From: Bacteroidaceae bacterium
GTDB lineage: Bacteria; Bacteroidota; Bacteroidia; Bacteroidales; Bacteroidaceae
Assembly (NCBI GenBank): GCA_017542145.1
Contig: JAFXXQ010000015.1
Location: 1 to 56,416 of the forward strand
DNA: 56,416 nucleotides
Direction of reading: 5' to 3'
Within the stretch, counting starts at the first letter, position 1. Each line of letters begins with the position of its first letter. Below the pieces are notes generated by a model. It searched no databases. It had not been told where the DNA came from and saw only the letters and a list, made by a program, of their open reading frames with translations. Of this stretch, positions 17,735-25,677 are shown in pieces. The position numbers and the translations under genes were made by a program.

Positions 17735-17765
17735 CAAATGTAGGGGTTATTTCGCAGACTTCAAA
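17735..17765 (-). promoter_or_regulatory. Promoter of the BspA-like gene
   Basis: On the minus strand TTTG (17762-17765) and TACATTTG (17735-17742) are 19 bp apart. The predicted start of transcription, near 17728, lies about 240 bp upstream of the ATG. The first transcribed bases form a small hairpin (GTGTTC with GAACAC). Confidence 0.65.
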
Positions 17766-17865
17766 CAAAAAAGGGGGATTTTTTGTTCGACATGCAAAAA
17801 AACATTTTCAGTTTGTCTGTTGGAGAGGTCGTTCTGCTCAATAGGGACAAGGGCAAAAGCTATCT

Positions 17866-17895
17866 GCATTTTTTTAGTTTTTGCGAAAAAAATGC
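17866..17895. repeat. Inverted repeat GCATTTTTTT / AAAAAAATGC
   Basis: Ten bases at 17866-17875 are the exact reverse complement of 17886-17895. It adjoins the first copy of the GGTAAGTGT array. It could be a terminator or part of the array's flank. Confidence 0.45.
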
Positions 17896-17897
17896 CA

Positions 17898-18201
17898 ACA
17901 CTTACCTTTTTCTTTTTAACGAATTATCATAGAATGTGTTAGATGTGGTAAGTGTTTGTTGAACACTTACCACACACTTACCACACACTTACCTGACTCC
18001 TAACATTCATCTCCTGTCTTTTCCTATTTTCTGCCTCCCTTTTTCCATCTCCTAACTATTTCCTACCTAATCGGTTATCTTGTTCGCTCATTCGGTAAGT
18101 GTAGAGGTAAGTGTCAGGTAAGTGTTAGGTAGGTGTTTGAACAACACTTACCTGCTTTAACCCGCTTTATCATAGCGGGTTAAACCGCAAAAGGTAAGTG
18201 T
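17898..18201. repeat. Symmetric array of eleven GGTAAGTGT iterons
   Basis: The 9-mer GGTAAGTGT (one copy reads GGTAGGTGT) occurs on the plus strand at 17947, 18094, 18106, 18117, 18128 and 18193. It occurs on the minus strand at 17898, 17963, 17974, 17985 and 18144. Within clusters the spacing is 11-12 bp, one helical turn. Ten of the eleven copies pair off exactly around one centre, 18049.5, and the copy at 18094 is unpaired. The arms also share TTTAAC and TTATCATA-like sequence between iterons, and the right arm holds the hairpin TTAACCCGC/GCGGGTTAA. No gene lies inside. Confidence 0.9.
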
Positions 18202-18308
18202 TAGGGGTTTTTGATAAAATACTACGAAAAAGATAATTCGCATAATTCGGATAATTGGCCGACATAAATCTTAAGAACGGCTAATTGAACGAATTGAACG
18301 AATGGCGT

Positions 18309-18333
18309 TTCGGCGTGGGCTTCGCACGCCGAA
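18309..18333. repeat. Hairpin TTCGGCGTG / CACGCCGAA
   Basis: A nine-pair perfect stem with a seven-base loop. It resembles short dispersed palindromes of Bacteroidetes genomes. There is no T-run, so a terminator role is unlikely. Confidence 0.5.
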
Positions 18334-18350
18334 TGGGGAGGGAGTTTTTG

Positions 18351-18433
18351 AAACACGAATAACCATGAATAAACACGAATAATCCAAAAATTAATTCATG
18401 AAAAATTAGTGGATATTTGTGGTTATTTGTGTG
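18351..18433. repeat. Imperfect inverted repeat
   Basis: ACACGAATAACCATGAATAA at the left is mirrored at the right by a similar stretch ending GGTTATTTGTGTG, about 28 bp per arm with several mismatches. It is non-coding and lies in the long gap between the BspA-like gene and ruvB. Confidence 0.5.
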
Positions 18434-18475
18434 AAGAGAAAAAGAGAAAAAAAATAGTGTTTGACGGCGTGCTGA

Positions 18476-18538
18476 CAGAGTTTGATTTTATTTTGCCAGA
18501 GTTTAACTCTGAGCGCGTAGAGTTTAACGTTATGGGAA
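18476..18538 (+). repeat. Three tandem 21-bp repeats (AGAGTTT type)
   Basis: Units at 18476-18496, 18497-18517 and 18518-18538 each begin nAGAGTTT, exactly 21 bp apart. GATTTTATTTTGCCAGAGTT across the first junction lines up with GATTTTTTATTTGCCTGCGT of the 7800-7904 array, so they appear to be one family. The third unit adds a short hairpin, ACGTTAT/ATAACGT. The rest of the gap to ruvB shows only A-rich simple sequence such as GATTGAAAAATGAAGATTAA. Confidence 0.65.
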
Positions 18539-18747
18539 TAACGTAAAACAAAAGAAAAACGTACCAAAGTGGTGACGGGTTGAAAAGGAAACCGCTCAGC
18601 AGAGGGCACTTTGTTATAGGAATGGGAACTTTGCAACCCGTCACAATAGATTGAAGATTGAAAAATGAAGATTAAAGATTAATAGTTGAAACCACAAAAT
18701 GTTTAAGATTGGCTTCGTCTCAGGAAAACAAAAAAAAAGTTATTTTC

Positions 18748-18778
18748 TTGCTTTTTCGCTTGCTTAACCGTACCTTTG
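18748..18778 (+). promoter_or_regulatory. Promoter of ruvB
   Basis: TTG (18748-18750) and TACCTTTG (18771-18778) are 20 bp apart. The -33 side TTTTCTTGCTTTTTCGCT is identical to that of the M23 promoter at 8021-8038. The start of transcription would be near 18785, about 24 bp before the ATG. Confidence 0.75.
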
Positions 18779-18808
18779 TCACCACTAAACAACCGAACGG
18801 AAAGCATC

Positions 18809-19846
18809 ATGGACGAGACGTTTGATATCAGAAGCCAGCAGCTGGGCGGAAAGGACAAGGACTACGAGAATGCCCTCAGACCCTTGTGCTTCGACGACTT
18901 CAGCGGGCAGGAGAAGGTGGTCGACAACCTGCGGGTGTTCGTGCAGGCAGCTCGGCTGCGTGGCGAGAGTCTGGACCACACGCTGTTGCACGGCCCTCCC
19001 GGACTGGGCAAGACGACGCTCAGCAACATCATCGCCAACGAGCTGGGCGTGGGCTTCAAGGTGACGTCAGGCCCTGTGCTCGACAAGCCGGGCGACCTGG
19101 CTGGTCTGCTCACCTCGCTGGAGCCGCACGACGTGCTCTTCATCGATGAAATCCATCGCCTCAGCCCCGTTGTGGAGGAGTATCTCTATAGCGCCATGGA
19201 GGACTATCGCATTGACATCATGATTGATAAAGGTCCCTCGGCACGCAGCATCCAGATTGACCTCAACCCCTTCACGCTTGTGGGCGCCACCACGCGAAGT
19301 GGCCTGCTGACGGCTCCGTTGCGTGCCCGATTCGGCATCAATATGCACTTGGAATACTACGATGCTACGACGCTGGCGCGCATCGTTCGCCGCTCGGCAC
19401 GCCTGCTGGGTGTCCCCTGTCAGGAGGAGGCGCTGAACGAGATAGCCCGTCGCAGCCGCGGCACCCCCCGTGTGGCGAATGCCCTGCTGCGCCGTGTGCG
19501 CGACTTTGCCCAAGTGAAGGGTAGTGGCACTATCGACCTCGACATCGCCCGCTACGCCCTCGAGGCACTCAACATCGACCGCTACGGACTGGACGAAATC
19601 GACAATAAGATTCTCAACACCATCATCGACAAGTTCAAGGGCGGCCCCGTGGGCGTCGGCACCATCGCCACAGCCCTCGGCGAAGACCCAGGCACGCTGG
19701 AGGAGGTCTACGAGCCGTTCCTCATCATGGAGGGCTTCCTGAAACGTACCCCACGCGGGCGCGAGGTCACCGACCTCGCCTACCGCCACCTCGGCAAGAG
19801 CCGTTTTGCCACAGGAGCTGCCGACATGGACGACTTATTTGGCTAA
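18809..19846 (+). CDS. ruvB: Holliday junction branch migration helicase RuvB
   Basis: A 345-residue AAA+ motor that drives branch migration with RuvA. Walker [10 protein letters not shown], Walker B LFIDEIHR, sensor GATTRSGLL and the arginine-finger region LRARFGI are present, then the winged-helix end [22 protein letters not shown] 18809 (MDETFDIRS) is chosen. An in-frame upstream codon at 18776 lies within the promoter -7 box and cannot be the start. Confidence 0.97.
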   Translation: MDETFDIRSQQLGGKDKDYENALRPLCFDDFSGQEKVVDNLRVFVQAARLRGESLDHTLLHGPPGLGKTTLSNIIANELGVGFKVTSGPVLDKPGDLAGLLTSLEPHDVLFIDEIHRLSPVVEEYLYSAMEDYRIDIMIDKGPSARSIQIDLNPFTLVGATTRSGLLTAPLRARFGINMHLEYYDATTLARIVRRSARLLGVPCQEEALNEIARRSRGTPRVANALLRRVRDFAQVKGSGTIDLDIARYALEALNIDRYGLDEIDNKILNTIIDKFKGGPVGVGTIATALGEDPGTLEEVYEPFLIMEGFLKRTPRGREVTDLAYRHLGKSRFATGAADMDDLFG

Positions 19847-19941
19847 AGCAATGAAAAATGAAGCAAATCTTGGAACAGCAAAAGCAAAAGAGCTTGCTCA
19901 TTTTGCCGAGTCGTGACAAGATTCAACATAGTTAATGAAAA

Positions 19942-22900
19942 ATGAAAAATAAAGTGTTCTACGGCATAAAGCGTGCGACATTGAAGCGCACCATTACCTT
20001 TATCCTATTAGCATTAAGTATGACGACTGGATTCGGCGCAACAAACTACACCAAGGGGTGGGCTGAGGTGCGTGAGCTCATCAAGAAGGGCAACTACCGC
20101 ACAGCCCACGAGAAAGCACAAAAGCTTTTCGACACGGCACGGACGGAGCAGAACAGTTTCCGCACGCTGCAAGGTGCCGTCATTCTGACACAGGCCGAGC
20201 AGGCATACGAGGAGGATGCCATTCAGAAGGCCATCGACCGCTACCGCTCCATCGAAGGCAGCCTGGGCGACACCGACGAGGCGCTACGATGCCTCTATCT
20301 GGCTGAAACCTACCAGCATTACTTTGACTGGAACGACTGGAACATACGCCGCAACCTGCCCTTGGAAGAGCCGACGGACGACATCGCCCAATGGGACGAG
20401 CAGACCTTCCTGACCACCATCCGCAGCCTGCAGGACAAGGCGCTGGCAGCTGCCGACGTGCTGAAACGTACCCCCATCGCCGAGTATGCCGAGATGCTGG
20501 AAATGGGCAACAAGACAGGGCAGACGCTCCGCCCCACGCTCTACGACGTGGTGGTGCAGAGTATTGTCAATTACAACAATAAAGACAACGACGACGAGGC
20601 CGTACAGGCACTCTTCGAGGAAGATGCCCTCTATGGTACGGCGGAGGAATTCGTGACATTAAAAATCGGGAATGAGGAATTAGAGGTAAAAAAAGACGTG
20701 CCTCTGGTGCGGAACCTGATGCTTTTACAGGAGCTCACCCGCTTTCACCTGAACGATAAGGATGCCACCCTGCGCCAGGCGTTGGACGAGCAGCGGCTCG
20801 ACCTCATCCGCCATCATGCCTTCTTCGAGAAAGTGCGCTACCGCGAGGGGCTGGAGCGGCAGGTGGAGGCGTACAAGCTTTCGGCGAACGAACGTGCCAC
20901 GTGGTACTATCGCCTGGCTGAATACTGGAGCGACCTCGAAGAGAACGATGAAGACCGCATCGGCGTCGACAAACCGAAGGTGAAAGCCTTTGGCCTCGCC
21001 CGCAAGGCCGTCGAGATAGCCCCCAAGAGCCAAGGGGCCATCCAGAGCAAGAACCTCATCGCCCGTCTGGAGCATCCAGAACTCTCAATGACCGTGCCCA
21101 CACCAATCCTGCCCAGTCAGACAAACACAGCCATCCTGAAGACAACCAACCTAAGCAGAGTGTGGCTGCGCCTCGTCAAGGCTTCGAAAGAAAAGAGCCA
21201 TTGCGAGCTTGACTACTACCTGAAGCAGCCCGTTCTAAAGAGCTGGAATGTCAGCGTGGATGACCCGAAAGACTATGAGAGCCACGAGAATCCGTTGGAG
21301 ATTCTTTCGCTGGCTCCCGGGCAGTACGTCCTGCTGGCCTCATCCACAGCCAAGTTCGACAAGAAGCAGAACGTCTGCGCCGTCGATGTGGATTGCTCGG
21401 CCCTGACGATTTATCTGGAAACCATCAAGCAGAACGGCCAGCACCTTGGTGCCGTCGTCGACCGTAAGACGGGCCGCATCCGCACAGACTGTTCTGTGGC
21501 CGTCTATCGCCGCGAATGGCGCACAGGCAAGACACGGGAAGAGAAGCTCTTCGACTGCGACACAAACGAAAAGGGCTTCTTCCATGTCCCCAATGTAGAA
21601 AGCAACACATCGCGCGTCATCATCGCCACCGACGGAGCTTCTACCACCGAACGGACGTTCAGCGACAACACGCCTTACGTTTTCCACGAACAAGAGAAGA
21701 TCACACTCTTCTCAGACCGTTACAGCTATCGCCCAGGCGACGAGGTGCAGTTCAGCCTCGTGGTCTATAACGAGACGGACGTCAACCACTTCGTCGTATG
21801 TCCCGAGAGGGAGGTTACCGTCGAGCTGCACGACGTAAACGGTAAGGTCGTCAGCACCATGGAGGGCACGACGGACGAGTTCGGCTGCCTTCGCGGCACG
21901 TTCAAGTTAGGACCCACCCTGCTCCCTGGCCGCGTCACCATCCAGGCCCGCACCGGCGATGCCCGACGCCAGCGATACCTCAACGTGGAGGCCTACAAGC
22001 AGCCCACCTTCGCCATCACGTTCGAGGAGTTTGAAAAGGACATCCCCCTCACAGCCACCGTCCCCGTCAAGGGCTCGGCCGTCTCCTATACTGCGGTACC
22101 TGTGCAGCAGGCTACCGTCAGCTACGTCATCACCCGTACCGAACAGCCCTCCATCTACTGGTGGCGTTGCATAGGCCGCAGCAAAACGGTTGCCCGTGGT
22201 ACGACGCAGACGACTGCCGACGGCACGTTCCACTTTGACATCGCGCCCATGTTCAGTAAAGACAACCCCAAGCTGAAGGACCGCTGCTACCGCTACGACA
22301 TCCGCGTGGAGATTACCGCCGTCGATGGCGAAACACAGGCTGGCGAAACCCACGTCCGCATCGGCAAGCCCTACGAGCTGCCCAAGGACGACACGCCTGC
22401 TGACGTGATGCCCACCGGCGCCCTCCTCTGGGGCTATCAGGCCAAGGACAAAGTCGAGGCCGGCGAGACTGCCGCCCTCAAAATCGGCACTACCAAGCAG
22501 GACGTCTGCGTCGTCTGGTTCTTAGAGAAGGGCTACGACGTTGTCGATTACGGCACGATGATGCTATCCAACGAGGTGCGTGACTGGACGTTCCAGACCG
22601 ACGAAACGTGGCGGGGCGGCTTTACCCTACGCCTCGTCACTTACAAGGAGAACGAGATGAAGGAGCTCCACTACACCTTCGACGTCCCTCATCGCGAACG
22701 TGAACTCGACATCACACTCACCACCTTCCGCGACCGCCTCACCCCGGGCGAGCCGGAGAAGTGGACGCTCCACATAGAGAACAACGAACACCAGACTGTT
22801 GAAGCCAATCTGGTAGCTGCGCTCTACGACGCCGCACTCGACGTCTATGGTGAGAACCATTGGAGTCTTGCCCCGTGGCATACATTCTATATGTGGAACT

Positions 22901-25596
22901 CACTCGGACGGACAACGGGAACAGAATGGTCGTGCGGCGTCAGTCCCAAGGCAGCGTGGACGCAGCTTCCCGTGGTCAACTACCCCACGCTGCTTTATCT
23001 GAACGGCAGCGAGATGGGCCGTATCGTCGTTGGCTACGGCGCCCGACGCGCCCGAGGCATCCCCACGATGGCAATGGCAAAAAATTCAGCCGTCGTAGAG
23101 GAAGCTGCCATGGCGGCGGACGAGGCCGTCGCCTATGACCTGGCGGAGGTCGTTCCCACAGCCTCACAGAAGGCCGTCTTTAACCATGATGACGGAGAGA
23201 CCTCCGGCGGAAGTGTAGAAGCTGAGGAAGACCTTGACGAGGGTACTCCCGAGAACGTCTATATCCGTCAGGACCTCACCCACACCGCCTTTTTTGAGCC
23301 CTGCATCCGCACGGATGCCGACGGCAACGCCGAGGTCTCCTTCAACGCCCCTGACCTGCTGACGGAGTGGAACTTCCGCGGTGTTGCCTTCACAAAGGAC
23401 ATCAAGGTAGGCAAGTTCCTCGAGAAAGTCATCACCCGCAAGGAACTAATGGTGCAACCTAACTTACCCCGTTTCCTCCGTCAAGGAGATGAGTTCGAGT
23501 TCACGGCCAAAGTGTCCAACATCTCCGAAGCAGACATGGAGGCGAAGGTGCGCTTGCAACTCACAGACTCTCGCACGGGAAAGCCGCTGAAGGGCTGGAC
23601 GAAAGCCAAGACGCAGAAAGTTCAACTGGCGAAGGGCGAGGTGAAGGCCGTCTCGTTTGCCGTCAGCGTGCCCGAAGATGTCTTTGCCATCACCTACCTC
23701 ATCACCGCCGCAGGCAACCAGCACTCCGACGGCGAGCAGGGTGTCGTGGCCGTGCTTACCAACCGCACCCTCGTCACCGAATCCCTCTCCATGTACGCCA
23801 ATGCCGGCGAAAAGAAGACATACACATTGGAATCGCTGAAGAAGAACAACTCCAAGACGCTCGCTCACCACAAGCTCTCGTTGGAATACACCTCCAACCC
23901 CATTTGGTATGCCATCCAGGCGCTTCCTGCCCTTGACGAAACCACCAACCCCAGCATCGAACAACTCTTCCACCGCTACTACGCCAACAGCCTCTCGCTG
24001 GGCATCCTGCGCCGCCATCCACAGATTGAGTCTGTCTTCCAGCGCTGGGCCGACGAGACGCCCGATGCTTTCCTCAGCCAACTGGAGAAGAACAACGACC
24101 TCAAACAGATTGTCCTTAGCGAGACGCCGTGGCTCCTGCAGGCCGAAAGCGAGACCGCCGACCGTCGGCGCATCGCCGATTTCTTCCAGACCGAGCGTGC
24201 CGAGGCCACCCTGGCCGAGCTGCGCGAGCAGCTGCTCAAGCTCCAGAACGCCGACGGAGGCTGGAGCTGGATGCCCGGTTTCGACAGCAACGCCTACATC
24301 ACCATGCTCATGCTGCGCGGATTAGGCGAGCTGCGCGAGCAGGGCTGCATCGACCCCGACGACGACGCCGAGCTGAAGGCCGCCCTGACGAAAGCCATCG
24401 GCTTCATCGATGCCGAGTACTACAAACAGTACCTCGACTGGCTGAAATGGGAGAAAGAGAGCAGCACGTTCTGGGACAAACGAACCTTCAGCCCCATCTG
24501 CACCAACTACCTCTTCACCCGCAGCTTCTGGAGAGACTATAGTTTCAAAGCCAAGACGAGAACATCCTACGACTACTTCTACGCCGCCCTGAAACGTGTC
24601 AGCCATGTCCACGACGGGCTGATGACGAAAGCTCTCACGGCCCTCACCTTCTACCGAAATGGTGACAAGAAGTTGTCCGACGGTATCTTGAAGCTCTTTG
24701 ATGAGTCCGCCCTCTTCAGCGACGAGATGGGCCAGTACTGGCGCGACAACATGGCAGGGTGGTTCTGGTACAATGCCCCCATTGAAACGCAATCTATGAT
24801 TATCCGTGCCTACGACGAATGCAGCGGAGGCAAGCAAGATATTGGCCTCATGCAACAGTGGCTGCTCAAGCAGAAGCAGACCACCCGTTGGGCCAACAGC
24901 GTATCCTCAGCCCATGCCGTCTATGCCCTACTCATTGGTGGAGGCAGCCAAGCACTGGACAACAACCAGACAGCCACCCTTACCGTCGGCGGCAAGAAGA
25001 TTGTCCCTGAAAAACAAGAAGCAGGCACAGGCTACTTCCGCAAAAATTGGTCGTCTCCAGAGATTTCCCGTTCCATGGCTAACGTCACCATCGACAACTC
25101 TAAGAACCCCTCTTGTTCTTGGGGAGCACTCTATTGGCAGTATTTCGAGAATCTTGATAAGGTGGAACACAGCGAACAGGGCTTCTCTGTCAGCGCCTTT
25201 TACTACAAGGTAACGGACGAGGGCACGCTGGCCAACATCGACGGCCCCGTCAGCATCGGCGACAAAATCCGCGTCCGCTTGCGCTTCACTGTCGATCGTA
25301 ATTTGGAATACGTTCAGGTGAAGGCGCTGCGTCCTGCTGGCCTTGAACCTGTCAGCACCCGCTCCGGCGGTGTCTGGAACGGCGGGCTGAGCTACTACCT
25401 GGCTGTCGAAGATGCAGCCACTTCGCTCTACATCGACTACCTCAACAAAGGCGACTATACCGTAGAATTTGATTGCTGGGCTTCGCAGGCCGGCTCATTC
25501 CTTTCAGGAACCGTCACGCTCCAATGCCTCTATGCCCCCGAATTCCGTGCGACCTTCTCACAACCGAATCTCCTCATAATGAAAAATGAAGAATAG
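19942..25596 (+). CDS. Alpha-2-macroglobulin family protein, thioester motif lost
   Basis: A 1884-residue exported protein with a signal peptide ending near FGA (about residue 33). An MG2-type domain begins near residue 585 (SDRYSYRPGDEVQFSLVVYN), and the A2M domain is near 1110-1155 (FFEPCIRTDADGNAEVSF, LLTEWNFRGVAFTKD). An alpha-toroid (terpenoid-cyclase-like) domain follows with LKLQNADGGWSWMPG. In thioester-bearing relatives the toroid starts with CxEQ; here it reads NPSIEQ (Ser about 1338), so no thioester can form. It is probably a periplasmic protease trap or outer-membrane-linked defence protein. The C-terminus LLIMKNEE is encoded by the simple repeat ATGAAAAATGAAGAA. Confidence 0.92.
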   Translation: MKNKVFYGIKRATLKRTITFILLALSMTTGFGATNYTKGWAEVRELIKKGNYRTAHEKAQKLFDTARTEQNSFRTLQGAVILTQAEQAYEEDAIQKAIDRYRSIEGSLGDTDEALRCLYLAETYQHYFDWNDWNIRRNLPLEEPTDDIAQWDEQTFLTTIRSLQDKALAAADVLKRTPIAEYAEMLEMGNKTGQTLRPTLYDVVVQSIVNYNNKDNDDEAVQALFEEDALYGTAEEFVTLKIGNEELEVKKDVPLVRNLMLLQELTRFHLNDKDATLRQALDEQRLDLIRHHAFFEKVRYREGLERQVEAYKLSANERATWYYRLAEYWSDLEENDEDRIGVDKPKVKAFGLARKAVEIAPKSQGAIQSKNLIARLEHPELSMTVPTPILPSQTNTAILKTTNLSRVWLRLVKASKEKSHCELDYYLKQPVLKSWNVSVDDPKDYESHENPLEILSLAPGQYVLLASSTAKFDKKQNVCAVDVDCSALTIYLETIKQNGQHLGAVVDRKTGRIRTDCSVAVYRREWRTGKTREEKLFDCDTNEKGFFHVPNVESNTSRVIIATDGASTTERTFSDNTPYVFHEQEKITLFSDRYSYRPGDEVQFSLVVYNETDVNHFVVCPEREVTVELHDVNGKVVSTMEGTTDEFGCLRGTFKLGPTLLPGRVTIQARTGDARRQRYLNVEAYKQPTFAITFEEFEKDIPLTATVPVKGSAVSYTAVPVQQATVSYVITRTEQPSIYWWRCIGRSKTVARGTTQTTADGTFHFDIAPMFSKDNPKLKDRCYRYDIRVEITAVDGETQAGETHVRIGKPYELPKDDTPADVMPTGALLWGYQAKDKVEAGETAALKIGTTKQDVCVVWFLEKGYDVVDYGTMMLSNEVRDWTFQTDETWRGGFTLRLVTYKENEMKELHYTFDVPHRERELDITLTTFRDRLTPGEPEKWTLHIENNEHQTVEANLVAALYDAALDVYGENHWSLAPWHTFYMWNSLGRTTGTEWSCGVSPKAAWTQLPVVNYPTLLYLNGSEMGRIVVGYGARRARGIPTMAMAKNSAVVEEAAMAADEAVAYDLAEVVPTASQKAVFNHDDGETSGGSVEAEEDLDEGTPENVYIRQDLTHTAFFEPCIRTDADGNAEVSFNAPDLLTEWNFRGVAFTKDIKVGKFLEKVITRKELMVQPNLPRFLRQGDEFEFTAKVSNISEADMEAKVRLQLTDSRTGKPLKGWTKAKTQKVQLAKGEVKAVSFAVSVPEDVFAITYLITAAGNQHSDGEQGVVAVLTNRTLVTESLSMYANAGEKKTYTLESLKKNNSKTLAHHKLSLEYTSNPIWYAIQALPALDETTNPSIEQLFHRYYANSLSLGILRRHPQIESVFQRWADETPDAFLSQLEKNNDLKQIVLSETPWLLQAESETADRRRIADFFQTERAEATLAELREQLLKLQNADGGWSWMPGFDSNAYITMLMLRGLGELREQGCIDPDDDAELKAALTKAIGFIDAEYYKQYLDWLKWEKESSTFWDKRTFSPICTNYLFTRSFWRDYSFKAKTRTSYDYFYAALKRVSHVHDGLMTKALTALTFYRNGDKKLSDGILKLFDESALFSDEMGQYWRDNMAGWFWYNAPIETQSMIIRAYDECSGGKQDIGLMQQWLLKQKQTTRWANSVSSAHAVYALLIGGGSQALDNNQTATLTVGGKKIVPEKQEAGTGYFRKNWSSPEISRSMANVTIDNSKNPSCSWGALYWQYFENLDKVEHSEQGFSVSAFYYKVTDEGTLANIDGPVSIGDKIRVRLRFTVDRNLEYVQVKALRPAGLEPVSTRSGGVWNGGLSYYLAVEDAATSLYIDYLNKGDYTVEFDCWASQAGSFLSGTVTLQCLYAPEFRATFSQPNLLIMKNEE

Positions 25597-25677
25597 AAAG
25601 TTCTATTTGCGGCGCTCTCCAAGGCATGGTATTTATTCTTCATTCTTCTTTTTTCATTCTTCATAAAAAGTCTTTTT

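Noticed and set aside
17655..17942. 95-codon plus-strand frame in the BspA-ruvB gap
   Set aside because: Cys- and Phe-rich translation without similarity to anything known. It crosses the leader RNA stem and the minus-strand promoter.
17898..18201. Iteron array as the chromosomal replication origin
   Set aside because: No usual DnaA boxes (TTATCCACA-like) and no dnaA, dnaN or similar gene nearby. TTATCATA is not a match. Left open only as a possible replication-like site.
19851..19916. 21-codon ORF just after ruvB (MKNEANLGTAKAKELAHFAES)
   Set aside because: It begins in the ATGAAAAATGAA simple repeat found at many gene borders, and nothing supports translation.
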